64,000 nt of DNA from Fremontodendron californicum (Eukaryota > Streptophyta > Magnoliopsida > Malvales > Malvaceae), in assembly GCA_030761205.1 (NCBI GenBank), contig JAULJL010000025.1, positions 3,148,001-3,212,000 on the forward strand, written 5' to 3'. Of the stretch, positions 12,357 through 24,988 are shown piece after piece. Each line of letters opens with the position of its first letter. Within the stretch, counting starts at the first letter, position 1. The notes under the pieces were generated by a model. It did not search any database and was not told the DNA's origin. It worked only from the letters and a program-made list of their open reading frames with translations. The position numbers were made by a program, and so were the translations under genes.

Positions 12357-14276
12357 GATCCTACATATCAGCAACAATTAATCTTATTTTTTGCTGATGG
12401 AAATTAACAAATCTATATGTATTTTTTTGGTACAAAGAAGAGATAGCTGCACGAGAAATAGGTGAAGGGGTTATAGATGTTTAGATTCGAACCTTAATCT
12501 TATTAGATGTCATCTTTAATTTAAGGTGGTTGTATAAACCAACTGGCTAAACTCCGGTTCATAAATCTATATGTATTTTAATATATGCTGCAATAGATGA
12601 AAGTTTTAACAGGAAACCCTTACTAGATATTGTGAATGACAAATTGTCATAGAAGAATCTTCACTTTGATTTGTAAATATGGAAGAAAGTTGATAAATAA
12701 TAATGGATCTTATGCCCATAATTGACCTTACCATCTACTTTGATGGTTTTGAGCGTATGGTTTTGCAGGTATTTTGATGGAGATGGAGCATTTATATGTA
12801 TACCTTAAAAATGAAAAGAAGGTTTAGATTGTCACATGTTTACGTCTTTGTTAACCAATCAACAAAGCTGTAGATCATGTGGATTGACCCACTGATCATG
12901 ATAAAAGACTTAAGACTCAAGACGCAACACACACCATTCAATCATTAGGCTGTGGAAATGGACCAAAATGAATCGAATGGCTTAGCAGTAGGTGGCTCCA
13001 TGAACATGGATGTGTCACGGGCCGAATCTCAAGTTCTAAGTCTGTACGGATCTTGAATTCGAAAAGCATATTCTTTAGCCCACTTCCATCTAGACAGGCA
13101 CTTTTGTTGGACTTAGATAGCAGACTTGGATCTCTCTTTAACATGTTGATATACAAAATAGACTTTAATTTTTCAGCCTTTAATTTGTTTGTTTTCCAAG
13201 TATGGCATATAAAGGAAGGACCCAAGTCGTATCATCAGCTTCCAAGATCTGCAAAAAAACTTTCTATCCACCGTTGATTTCCAAAATTTGCAAGGCTACT
13301 ACTGTTTTGAGTTTCACATCAATGAACAAAATAGGGAAGCTATTAGCAACTATTCATCAGCCAAACTGAATTAAGTTGGCATCTTGGGTTAATAGAGAAA
13401 AAAGGACAAAGGAAAGAGACACAAGTATACATAACCAATGGTTTGTTGCTCAATTACATCGTTCTTGACATTTAAATATGTTGCAGATATTGATACTTGA
13501 ATCTCAAACATGTTTAATACCATTTTTTAAAAGTGATTACATGAAATAACTAAGTTAAACTTCGAGTTCGTTATAATTAGATTTCTAATTAGATGTAATC
13601 GTGATTACATCAAAATGAAACATTGATAATTAAATAACTAAGAATGTCAAAGCATCCAATCAAAGCATCAATGACAAGATACGATCGATCGAGCATTCGA
13701 TATTCAAGAAAAATACAAGTTCATGTAATTTTTTTTATGAATTTTTTAGCAAATCTTTGTAATCACACATACTATTTAAAGTTTCTCCTATCAAAACATT
13801 AGAGAACGAGAATAATAATGAAGTTAAAGAATATAAGTCCAAATTTCGAATGAAATTTCGAAAATGAAAATTCAGAAAGGAGTTGATCAAATCAAGGATG
13901 TACAATATTTTATTTTAGAATAAAAGTATAATCAACTATGTTTTGTTTTTAAAATTGACTTGTTTAAAGAAAGCAGCATAAAAGAAGAGGGGTCCTTTTC
14001 TTATCGCATGACAATTGACAATGTAAAATGGCTGTGTTGAAGAAGGTTCTAAAATTATGTAGCAGAAAGAAACACATACCCACCTCCCTGAAATGACTGT
14101 TAAGAGTCAAACCCAACTTACATCCTTCACCCAACATAACAAAAACATTGTCTAGTAAATTTTGTAGTTAATTCTTTTTTTAATCTTATATAACTAATAT
14201 TTACATATCTTAATTCTCACTGTCGTTTGAGAAAGTCTGTCTTACTATGTGAGATTAGTTTTGTTGATGTAAAGAT
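12357..14276. other. 3' UTR and intergenic DNA, no gene seen
   Basis: The first few hundred bases are probably the 3' UTR of the CYSTM gene. The rest is moderately AT-rich with no frame above 95 codons and no recognisable protein or structured RNA. Confidence 0.5.
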
Positions 14277-14716
14277 TACTGAACTGTGCCGATTATGAGG
14301 TATAGTACGTATTGAAAGTTTAAGACCGTCGTCACGATTTTGTTATTTGAGAAAAGGCACCTCAATAAGGGAATGATGGCCCTTGCTTTATAAAGTTACA
14401 ATCTAATTCTTGACTAGTCGATGTGGGATCGTTTTCTCCCTCAACATTAGCCCTCTAATCAAGGGTGTGGATTGTGTTTTTGCTGAGGGTTGGTACGGAT
14501 CCATAACGGATTCCCATAGACGGCGCCATTATTAATCCAAGGATTGCTGGACTGCGCTCGTTATGAGGTATTGACCGCTTTAGAGGTCTAAAGACCGTTC
14601 TCACGATTTTGTCCTTTGAGAAAATGCGTCTCGATAGGGAAAAGATGATCCCTTGCTTTATAAAGCTACAATCCAACTCTTGATTAGTCGATATGAGATT
14701 GTTTTCTCTCTCAACA
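14277..14716 (-). mobile_element. TRIM-like miniature LTR retrotransposon
   Basis: Two direct repeats of about 170 bp, 14277-14446 and 14545-14716, flank a 98-bp interior without coding capacity. Read on the minus strand each repeat begins TGTTGAGGGAG or TGTTGAGAGAG and ends near CAGTA or CAGCA, the TG...CA form of LTRs. Just inside the 5' LTR the minus strand reads TGGCGCCGTC, which looks like a tRNA primer-binding site. Small size, short LTRs and no ORF fit a terminal-repeat retrotransposon in miniature. The two LTRs differ at many sites, so the insertion is old. No clear 5-bp target duplication was found. Confidence 0.7.
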
Positions 14717-15745
14717 AGTTTAATCAATATTTTTTTTGGGTACAAAGTAGGTTACAACTTGATAATAAGAAAAGATGTTACAGATGTTGAAATTTGAATC
14801 CCAAACTTATTGAATAACACTTTTTAAAAGAAAGTTGCATGAACCAACTGGATTAAGACATTAATTCAAAATCAGAAAATTTTAATGAATGTACAAAAAA
14901 AATTGAAGTTAAATTTCATATTCAAGAGTTTATAAGGTTAAAAAAGAAGCTGTTTTATTCCCAAGATTTTGGGATAATCCTTTCCCGGTGTTGCTGAAAA
15001 AACAAGAATATGGAAAAATGAAATAGTCCAAGGCAGTCTGCTATATAAATTGTTAAAGATTATATCAACCAAATTTTATTGATGAAAACTCATGCAAAAA
15101 AAAAAAAAGCATATTTATATATAGTGCTTCACTTTCACATTCATTATTTAAAAATTCTACAACAACTAGGATTTGTCTATGAAAAAAATTAAATACCAAA
15201 ATGAGCATAAAGTACCAAGTTGGGTGCATAAGCAAAGAACAAATGGAAAGGAACAAGGTTTTTGATATTCTATTAATAATGTGTTGAAGCCTTCAACCTT
15301 GTTTTTTTTACTACTAATATATATCTAAAGAAATTATTGATATCCAAGGTTCACTTCCTGCCATTATTAAACAGTCAAAAGCTGAGCATTGTTTCACTGA
15401 TTTGAATCGACAAAAGGTGAAAAACAAGATCATAACAAACATAAAAAAGTTGGGTTACAAAGCACACCATAACCATAGAAGGTAAAAATTTCTAATTCCT
15501 ATCATCTATTCACCATAGAATTGGGCTCAAAGATTGATAATGTTGTTTAAATACATTCCAAGGCAGCAAGACACCCATAAACCCCCAATCTTTTAATAGC
15601 AGACCAGCTTCTTATATGTTGCATGAATTCTTGCAACACTGAATTCAAGATACGGAAAATCCATCACCATTTTGAATTTCCTGCAACTCTTCCACCAACT
15701 TTCCAACTGCAGCTTCTCTTACAGAAGCATTAGCCAGACATAAGC

Positions 15746-15994
15746 TCAGGCAAAGGCAGACCACTGCAGGTTGATAAGGGTGCTATATATTTTTTGTTTG
15801 GGATACAAATCTTTATCTTGTAAAGCATGGAACCGCCTCTCCTTGTCTAGGGCCTTTCTTATCTTTTTCCTCTCCATGGCTATGGCTATGGCGGATGTTG
15901 TATCCTCCTTCATTTTCTTTTCATTCGAAGGCACTGTAAACACATTAATATTGGCGGTAGCTATAGAGTGGATGCTCCTTTTCTTGGTAGCCAT
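15746..15994 (-). CDS. hypothetical small protein, possibly first exon of a split gene
   Basis: An 82-codon open frame starting with ATG on the minus strand and giving a basic, Lys/Arg/Glu-rich product (MATKKRSIHSIATANINVF...). No known domain is recognised. Downstream, after a possible acceptor (ctgcag) on the minus strand, a different frame reads CLANASVREAAVGKLVEELQ and stops at about 15645. That segment looks protein-like, so the real gene may splice out part of this frame. However, I could not find a donor of normal quality that joins the two in frame. It lies between two TRIM-like elements. It could also be non-coding transcript or relic. Confidence 0.3.
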   Translation of the reverse strand: MATKKRSIHSIATANINVFTVPSNEKKMKEDTTSAIAIAMERKKIRKALDKERRFHALQDKDLYPKQKIYSTLINLQWSAFA

Positions 15995-16164
15995 AGAAAC
16001 CCAAAATTCTACTACTGCTGAAACAACTTCCAGCCAAACAGAATAAAGTATACCCTTGAATCAAAATAGAATAATCTATATGAAATTGAAAAGGAATTTA
16101 AACTACATTAAGAAATACTAATATGAACTGTAAGACGATTAAATTAAGAAAAGTTACCTTATTA

Positions 16165-16547
16165 GAACTCCAGGGGAAAACGATTTCACAACTAGTCAAG
16201 GATTGTACTATGACTTTGTAAAATAATAATCACTCTTCTTCTATTGAGGTGATTTTTCTCAAATAACAAAATTATGAGAATGGTTTTTAGACTTCTAAAA
16301 TGGACAATATCTTATAACGGACGTAATCTAGTAATTCTTGCATCAATAATGGTATCATCTGTGGGAATTCGTTTTGGATCTATCAGCCCTCAGCAAAAAC
16401 ACAATTCACATCCTAATTAGAGGGACTAATGTTGAGGGAAAAACGATCCCACAACAATTAATCAAGGATTAGATTGTGACTTTATAAAATAAGAGTCATC
16501 CTTCTCCTGTTAAGGTATCTTTTCTCAAAGACAATACTTCTAACGGC
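16165..16547 (+). mobile_element. TRIM-like element, second copy, 3' LTR truncated
   Basis: Same family as 14277-14716 but on the opposite strand. A first LTR at about 16165-16333 is followed by an interior with the same cagcaaaaacacaattcaca motif. A second LTR begins TGTTGAGGGAAAAACGATCC at 16430 and loses similarity near 16547, about 118 bp in. The interior begins aataaTGGTATCATCTG where the first copy has TGGCGCCGTC, so the primer site is diverged. It has no coding capacity. Confidence 0.65.
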
Positions 16548-17916
16548 ACAATCCAAGATAAAGATGACAATGAGACGATGGTGATGCGTGATAGAATGGC
16601 ATCCTTGGACACCTTATATAGTTTTTTGGATTTTGTAAAATCATTTTTTAGTAGATGCACTTTTTGAGGGTTTTTTATTTATTTATTTAGAAGGAAAAAA
16701 ATCCGAATCTTATCATAGAAACGGCATTTTTTCTTTTTTAAGAGGCATTTCGTATGATGGAAAGTGACTATTTTTCATGAAATTTAATTTATGGGAATAT
16801 AATTTTCACGTTTGGTATGCTAAAAAAGATCCACTTTTCTGGGAATGTAACTTTCCAATGAAAGTTACTTTTCCATGACAATTGAAATGTGATTCCCATA
16901 AAAAAAAATATGGGAAAATAACTTTTTCATGTAGAATGAAAAATTTTAAAAAATTATTAAGATAAAATTACTTTTTTCTTGTTTAGTTTTAGGCCTTTCG
17001 TTCATAATAAAAAAAACCGAGTCCCTGTTTTGTTCCACATAAAACTAACCCCTCCCCCTTTTCAAATGTTTTAGTCTCTTTTGATATGATTAAACAATAA
17101 ATATAGTTTAAAATTTTAGTACATTTCTTGGGCTGATAGTATTGATTATAGCATTATATAATTTCAATCTAAAAAACTAAAAATTGTCTTGATGGGTCCA
17201 TGCCAGCATAAAAATTAAATAAAAAACTAAAAATCGATCTTAAGTTTTAAGGAATTTCCTTTATAAAAAATACATTTTTTTATGATATGATCTAGTAAAT
17301 TTTTAAAAAATATCAATTGAAATATTATTTTTAATATTTACTATAAATATTTGTTAATAATAAATATTATTGAAAAATATTAAAATTAATAAAATTTACA
17401 TTTTATTTTATAAGAGTAATTTTGAAAATTAACATCAAATTCTCAGGAATGTGTTTAGTATACCAAACGTTGAAAAGTTACGTTCTCAAGATTTTAATCA
17501 ACACTTTCTCATATATACTAAACGCAGTAAAATTACATTCTCAAATATCATATTCCATTGAAATCATGACATGAGAAAATACCAAACGCCCCTTATAATT
17601 GCAAAGTATTGCATGCATCTCCTAGGATATGTATTATGCAGCCAAATATTGTACAAATAAGTAGGCAGAAGCAAATAGTAAATCGAAGGATCGGAACCTC
17701 CTTATTTTTCCACTTTTAGAAGAATTTATGTTTATCTCATATTGAAAGGTCTCTTCTCTGGCCTCAAATTCCTAACAGGCTAATACATTCAACCTTCTTC
17801 ATTTAGATACAAAACTGCTAAACGCCATATGCATCAAATAAAAGGATCATCTTTAATGGCGTTTAATGGCCATTCGAAAAACGGGAAACAACTAAGAGAA
17901 ATCATTGCCTCATCAC
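16548..17916. other. AT-rich spacer and 3' UTR of the HSP70 gene
   Basis: No gene is seen. The segment about 16740-17590 contains several related stretches about 'gggaatat...aaagttac' in both orientations (for example near 16780-16920 and 17440-17580), suggesting a decayed inverted-repeat element. The last 150-200 bp next to the HSP70 stop codon are probably its 3' UTR. Confidence 0.45.
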
Positions 17917-20900
17917 TCACTTTTTCACCTCCTCGTATTCCGCATCTTGGGCCTGGTCACCACCTTGAGCACCTCCTGAAGAACCTCCTTGGGCACCACC
18001 AGAACCACCAGCCATGTGTTCCCCAATCTTTGAGACAGCTTTATTCGCTGCATCAATCTTGGCCTTAACCTCATCAACATTCTCTCCTTCCATCGCCTTC
18101 CGCAAATCCGCAACAGCATCCTCGATTTCTTTTGCAATTTCACTAGGAATCTTGTCCCTGTACTCGTTCAAGCTCTTCTCTACACTATAAATAGTGGTGT
18201 CTGCATTGTTTTTTATATCAATCAGAGCTTTTCTTTGTTGGTCCTTCTGGGCATGCAACTCAGCTTCCTTGACCATCTTCTCGATCTCGTCCTCTGAGAG
18301 ACCACCAGATGAACGGATGGTAATCTGCTGTTCTTTCCCAGTGGCCTTATCCTTGGCAGAAACGGTGACAATACCATTGGCATCGATGTCAAACGCCACC
18401 TCTATCTGAGGCATGCCTCTAGGAGCAGGGGGGATGCCTACCAAGTCAAACTCACCCAAGATCTTGTTGTCAGTAGCCATTTCACGCTCACCTTGAAGTA
18501 CCTTGATACCTACTTGAGTCTGGTTATCAGCTGCAGTAGAGAACACCTGAAAATCAAGGAACCCCCATCAAACATGAAACAAAAAGATAAATAATATTCA
18601 TCGAAGATATGATTGGAAGCAATTTGAAAGTAATATTTCTACCCGGACACTTTCAGGACGCCCCTAATAACCAACAAATGGCAATTTTATTATAAAAATG
18701 TAAGAAAACGCCCCTCCATTAGAAATTAGAAGTTAGAAAGGGCCCACTAGAAAAAACAAAGGACGGCTGGAATCTACACATTGATTTTTTTTTCCCGCAA
18801 CTTTTGTTGAATGTATGCAGCAAAAGGTGCTTGTACGGCTACTAAGGGATAACACTTATGTGTATAATAAAAAACAAAAAACCACCAAAATATTTTGTGA
18901 ACTAGAGTGTCCCAAGGACTATTAGCTTATTTGATTTTGAATGTCTACTAAAAGGAAAAATGCAAACAATTTGCACCAAAGACACACCTGACTCTTCTTT
19001 GTTGGAATGGTTGTGTTCCGGTTGATTAGCCTCGTGAATATACCACCTAGTGTCTCAATACCAAGCGACAAAGGAGTGACATCAAGCAGAAGCAACTCTT
19101 TAACGTCCCCACGAAGTATACCACCCTGAAGTGCTGCTCCCATAGCAACTGCCTCGTCAGGATTCACTCCTTTGCTTGGACCCTTCCCAAAGATCCCTGA
19201 AACTACTTCTTGTACTTTAGGTACACGTGTCATCCCTCCAACAAGAAGAACCTCATCAACATCCTTTGTAGAAATGCCAGCATCCTTCAAACAATTCTTA
19301 CATGGAGCCTTGGTCCTCTCAATCAAGTGATTTACCAAAGATTCAAACTTTGATCTGGTCAATGTGATATTCAAGTGTTTCGCTCCAGATGCATCAGCTG
19401 TTATAAATGGCAGATTAATTTCAGTCTGCGATGTTGATGAGAGTTCAATTTTAGCCTTCTCAGCAGCTTCCCGAAGCCTCTGGAGTGCAAGTTTATCCTT
19501 TGAAAGATCAATTCCCTCGGTTTTCTTGAAATCACTCACCAAGAAATCCAGCAAGGCATTGTCAAAATCCTCCCCTCCCAAGAAAGTATCACCATTTGTT
19601 GCTTTGACCTGGATATAAGAGTTATTAGTACAATTGGCCTAACCATCCCTAAAAGAAACCCTCTTAGAATAGAAAAAAGATGCATACCTCAAAGACACCA
19701 TTAGAAATCTCCAAAATTGAAATATCAAATGTTCCACCACCAAGATCAAAGACTGCAATGAGACCCTCCTTGTTGTTCATTCCATATGAAAGGGCAGCTG
19801 CAGTAGGCTCATTGATAATTCTCTGAACATCAAGGCCTGCAATTCTACCAGCATCTTTAGTTGCTTGCCTCTGAGCATCATTGAAATAAGCTGGAACAGT
19901 GATAACTGCATTAGAAACACCCTTTCCAAGGTAAGCCTCTGCAGTTTCTTTCATCTTGGTCAAAATAAATGCCCCAATTTGGCTAGGAGAATATTGCTGC
20001 CCATTTGCTTCAACCCACGCATCTCCATTGGGAGCCTTGACAATCTTGAAAGGAACCATTCCCATTTCTTTTTGTGTCTGGGGATCATCATATCGTCTAC
20101 CAATGAGACGCTTGGTTCCGAAAACTGTATTAGTTGGATTGGTCACAGCCTGACGTTTTGCAGGGGTGCCCACAAGTAACTCTCCCTTTTGGTTGAAGGC
20201 AACAACAGATGGCGTGGTCCGTGCTCCTTCAGAGTTCTCAATAACTTTGGGATTCTGAAAACAGTAACAGACTCAATCAGAGATAATCACGGAATAACTT
20301 CACCTTCAAAAGCTAACAACAAAATTGTTAAGGACAATCACCCACTAGTCTAATTCTCACCTTTCCCTCCATGACAGCAACACAAGAGTTGGTTGTACCC
20401 AAATCAATACCAATGACATCATTGCCAGCAGGTTTTGAACTGTGTCAAAGGAAAAGAAAAAAGTTATATTGAGCAATCACAAATTTACAACAAATACACA
20501 ATAATGAGAAAAACCCAAACCATGGTTACCTAAAAGCTCTAGAAAAACTTGTCCAATTAATTCCTGCTGAGGTCTTGCCATTGCTAGTAAGCTGCACAAC
20601 AATCAATTAAGCATAGGTACCATCCATTTCATTCAGGTGGGAGTATTATTCAAGTACTTAGCAAACGAACTGCAATAGCCATTTTTTACATAACCAAATC
20701 ACAAGCAAAATTCAAGAAAACCCAGTAACTAAAGCTTAAATTAATTTGATCTAAAGAGCCACTTGGCTAACAATAGTGCTTCGATTGTAGTTGGAGAAAA
20801 ATCTCATGTTGTAAGAGAAACAAAATCAATCAATCACCATATGTCCACTTTAAACGAATGGAAAGAAAAAAAAAAACCGAAACATATCTACTACTTTTAG

Positions 20901-21147
20901 TAACCTCCAGATCAAAAGATATAAAACGAGAATATCTAGTTAAATTTCCCTTTTCCTCGACTTTCCCGACAACCAAACAGAAGATAACACTAGGTAACAC
21001 AGATCAATCAAACAAATCACCAAAACCGAACATCAAAGGTTAAAAGCGGACAGAAAAGAGTTGGAAACTTACGCATCTATAGGCGGAGAGAGTCACAGAG
21101 GCGGCGTCACGTCGTCGAAGTGAACGGAGCAAAGCTGCCGTAGCCAT
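17917..21147 (-). CDS. mitochondrial heat shock protein 70 (mtHsc70)
   Basis: Six exons, all GT-AG: 21073-21147 (start), 20530-20591, 20361-20439, 19688-20254, 18988-19608 and 17917-18546 (TGA). They total 2034 nt, 677 aa, normal for plant mtHsc70. Residues 1 to about 47 form an Arg/Ser/Ala-rich, acid-poor presequence (MATAALLRSLRRRDAASVTL) typical of matrix targeting. The three HSP70 signatures are present: GIDLGTTNSCVAV (56-68), VFDLGGGTFDISIL (240-253) and EVLLVGGMTRVPKVQ (380-394). The ATPase domain is followed by a substrate-binding domain and a Gly/Gln-rich tail ending EYEEVKK, diagnostic of the mitochondrial DnaK-type branch. It drives matrix protein import with the TIM motor and folds matrix proteins, working with J-proteins and a GrpE factor. 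No breaks were seen. Intron 1 (481 bp) and intron 5 (441 bp) are the longest. Confidence 0.97.
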
Positions 21148-21228
21148 AGCTATAACTAAGAGGGAGCAAGGAAGGATCGATGAGAAGTGCTTCGTGAGTT
21201 GATATAAAATGCGAGGAGAAGAGGTTGC

Positions 21229-21240
21229 TAGGGTTTAGGG
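21229..21240 (-). promoter_or_regulatory. telo-box-like motif upstream of mitochondrial HSP70
   Basis: The minus strand reads CCCTAAACCCTA, which contains the plant telo-box core AAACCCTA, about 82-93 bp before the HSP70 ATG. Telo-boxes are common near transcription starts of plant ribosomal-protein and other housekeeping genes. Function here is inferred from position only. Confidence 0.45.
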
Positions 21241-21714
21241 CTTTGCTTTTCTAAGTTTTTAAGAATTTTTTTTTGTGAGGCGGAAATGGGATTTTTTTTT
21301 TTTTTTGTGTGTGTGGTAGGCGGCCCCTTTTTTAGTCATTTTCTCCAGTTCACGGTAAATGATATGCCACGTCAACAAAACCTTCGATCTGATGGTTAGT
21401 ATGAAACCACGTCATTTTCTAAATTCCAATTTTTGGTTCTTTATTAGGTTTGAATATGATATATATATATATATATGATTATTGCATTGAATTTTTTATT
21501 TATTTAAAATTTTGTTAATTAATGTGGGTATTTTTTAAAGTTATTATTTATAGTAATATTTTTATTTAATATATTAAAATTAATGAATAAAATTATCAAA
21601 TATTATGTTAATACAATGTTATTATTATAAATAACATATTAATTAATTTTAAAAAATCGTTAACCAATTTTATTTATTTATTATTATTATCATTAATTAT
21701 TATTGAACTTCGAG

Positions 21715-22366
21715 AAAACTAATTTGAGTGTTAGTGATTTTAATTTTAACTAACTGAAACTATGCAATTTGTTAACTAAAAAGTCAATTTTATTTTTTTT
21801 TATGATGAGTTTATTTTTGATATATTTGTAGTGAAATTTTTTTAATTTTATAGGTGGATATATGTCTTATTTTTTTAATTAAATTTTGTATTTTTTATTA
21901 TATTCTAAAAGTATGTATTACACTGCTACTTATATCTGTGAAATCTAATAATTTTACTAATGTGAATGGATGTGATAATTTATCTTTTATGATTACTAAA
22001 TTGATAATCAAGAAGTGCTTATCATAATTTTACACAAAAAAAAACTAATTTGAGTGTTAGTGATTTTAATTTTAACTAACTGAAACTATGCAATTTGTTA
22101 ACTAAAAAGTCAATTTTTTATTTTTTTATGATGAGTTTATTTTTGATATATTTGTAGTGAAATTTTTTTAATTTTATAGGTGGATATATGTCTTATTTTT
22201 TTAATTAAATTTTGTATTTTTTATTATATTCTAAAAGTATGTATTACACTGCTACTTATATCTGTGAAATCTAATAATTTTACTAATGTGAATGGATGTG
22301 ATAATTTATCTTTTATGATTACTAAATTGATAATCAAGAAGTGCTTATCATAATTTTACACAAAAA
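21715..22366. repeat. near-perfect 326-bp tandem duplication
   Basis: The segment 21715-22040 is repeated directly as 22041-22366. By eye the copies match along almost their whole length; the visible difference is in a T-rich run ('attttattttttttt' against 'attttttattttttt'). The unit is AT-rich with no coding frame. Such low divergence means the duplication is recent. Confidence 0.9.
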
Positions 22367-24090
22367 AAAAAAAAAATTGTTTATTAATATCTTTAGAACA
22401 TTTTTTAAAATTAATTAATATAATATTTAATAAAATATAATAATTAATAATTTCATTTATTATTTTTAATATATTATATATAATAATCTTAAAAAATACT
22501 TTTAAAACATAGGTTATCAAAAAAAAATTTTACTCGGCTTTTTAAACTCAAATTTCTAGGCTTTTTTTTGGCCAACAAATTTCTTGCCTGTAGTGCATGC
22601 ATAAGTTGTTGCAAAGTATTACCGAAAGTTATTCCTCAACCAAAAGAAACAGATATTAAATAAAGGGTTTTGTTAACGAGTGCTCTTAGGACACTTGTTA
22701 AGGTTAGTTAATATATTATTTATAGTAATAATATTGTATTAAATGTAAAAGTTGATAACTTTATTCATCATTTTCGATGCATTGGATGAAAATATTACTA
22801 TATATAATAACCTTAACAAGTGCCTTTAAATAAATTCCTAAAAGTGAAGAGGTGTGGCTAATAGAAATGCTGGGTTGGCACTTTCTATGCCAGCCAATAT
22901 CTGTCTGCCCACATGAAAATTTATTGGGTGCTTTTCCTTTTCCTTTGCATTCCATTTCTTCTTTCCCAATTCCCATTGTTTAGAGCCCTTAACAATGGTT
23001 GATGTTTTTTAAGAGGATGCAACTAAATGGTGAAATAATAATCAAATAAAAAAATGGTTGATTTCAGAGTAAAATGTCAGAGGATTGGCTGACTAGAACA
23101 AAGAAAACCATTTGTGGCTCAAGAAAACACTTCTACCTTTACCTTTACATTTTTCATGACTTTTAAGACGATGTTTGGTAGAATGAAAAAAAATAAAAAA
23201 GATAAAAAATTGGAGGACGGAATAAATGAAAAGATGAAAAACATATATATATATTTTTTCATTGGTATGCTGGGTAAAAAAAATGAAAAAATATTATTTG
23301 GTATAATTGAAAAATGAGAAGAAAGAAAATAAAAGTATATGATTTTACTATTATACCCATTATAAATTAAGATGAAAAAAAAATTAAAAAATTATAAATA
23401 ATCTTGTAAATATATACACTTGACTCACACCATTCTCATTTTTTTTTTTCAATTTGGAGTGATTTATTTTTATTAGTAAATATAAAAAATATGATATTTC
23501 CTATTTTCTTTCATTTTAAAAGCTATTTTTCCCTGACAGGTTGTAACTAACGTAGGGTAAGTACATGAAACTGATGAAAGAGAAAAAAAGGGTAAAACAG
23601 ATTTCATAATTTTGGATACGATTACGATTATAGTATACAAAAACATATAAAAAAATTAAAATATGACACGATATAAAACAATAACACGACACAAATTATT
23701 AATATATCAAAATTTATATCATACTTTAAACATAATATAACACAGAAAAAATAATAAAAATATGATAGGAATACATGAATTGCCAAGAAGTTGAGCAAAA
23801 TTGAAGGAAATGTTATTTATCCACTGATCATGGGAGGGTAATGTGGAGTTTTGTGAAGAAGTAACCTTTACCATTGCACCACGCAATGGCTTCCAATCAA
23901 CAGTACTAATAGAATATGGTGCTGAAACTGTGCGTTTTCAAGAAGTAAAAAATAGGTTTTGACATTTTCCTCTGAGCTATATGCTTTGCTAGTTGGTACA
24001 CATGGTTGGCAATGAAATTCAGGTAAAACATGAAACTAGATAAATAGACAATGTTATAAGACATTTGAATAGGGAGTTGATGATGATTAA
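22367..24090. other. AT-rich intergenic DNA, no gene seen
   Basis: No recognisable gene. A decayed copy of an AT-rich repeat with 'cacgacac' motifs lies at about 23600-23790, ending in 'gaattgcc' like the element at 53331-53530. Confidence 0.5.
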
Positions 24091-24253
24091 CTATGTTGCT
24101 CCGACTCTTCATTTTTCTTTAAGTACCTGTGTCCGACGTATATCCGAACATGGGCATGGGGATATGATCCTCCAAGGATCCTCCAAATACATGAAAAAAT
24201 TTAGAATAAATCAAACATACCCGTGTCGGACACTCATACCCGAGTCCGAGTAA
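24091..24253. repeat. foldback hAT MITE, copy A (right end truncated)
   Basis: Begins CTATGTTGCTCCGACTCTTC and contains the family's repeated 'gtccgac' and 'ggatatgatcctccaagg' motifs. The right side stops at GAGTCCGAGTAA without the expected CATAG, so the last bases are lost. Related copies lie at 24589, 53619, 54426, 55159 and 63762. Confidence 0.8.
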
Positions 24254-24588
24254 ATTTTAGCACTTCTCAGTTCTCAAGCAATTTCTGTTAGTATCTTTGG
24301 GTTTCAACCTCAGAAATTGAAGCCAAATTCCAGTTTTCACAGCATAATAAACCTGACTTCCAGATTCCTCAATAAAGCTGAAGTTGAGACTTGGAAGCTG
24401 AGGAGAGACATCATTGAAAACCCATCAAATATACAAAGAACTTAAAGGGTCAATGCCACTGAGTCACAATTACCATAAAATTCAGATCAGAATAAAACTC
24501 AAAGTGTGTGTTTGTACAGTCAAACTTTAATAGAACAACCTGTACATACAGTTAAACCTTAAAAAAAGAATGATATAACATACAACAG

Positions 24589-24768
24589 CTATGTTGCTCC
24601 GACTCTTCATTTTTCTTGAAGTATCCGTGTCCGACAACCGTTTCCGACTCATATCTAGACATGGATATGGGGATATGATCCTTCAAGGATCCGCCAAATA
24701 CATGAAAATCTTAGAAAAAATTGAACATACCCGTGTCCGACACTCATACCCGAATCCGAATAACATAG
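24589..24768. repeat. foldback hAT MITE, copy B
   Basis: A 180-bp element starting CTATGTTGCTCCGACTCTTC and ending CGAATCCGAATAACATAG, so the termini are inverted repeats. It is bounded by a perfect 8-bp direct duplication TACAACAG at 24581-24588 and 24769-24776. This defines the family's ends and its hAT-type target size. Confidence 0.9.
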
Positions 24769-24988
24769 TACAACAGAATGGGCGAAAGAATAAGACTCAC
24801 CTCTAGCCTAAATAAGAGTAAGTGATGAACAAAGTATTCCAATTTTTAGCCCAGTCAAATGATGCCATTGACAACTCTATATACGTGCATCCAACAGTAC
24901 ACTTTGCATATGTGATTGAGGAAGCAGCAAAAACCGATTAAGGGTTAATTGAATGAAAATACCATGACATTGACTTTCTTTAACTCTG

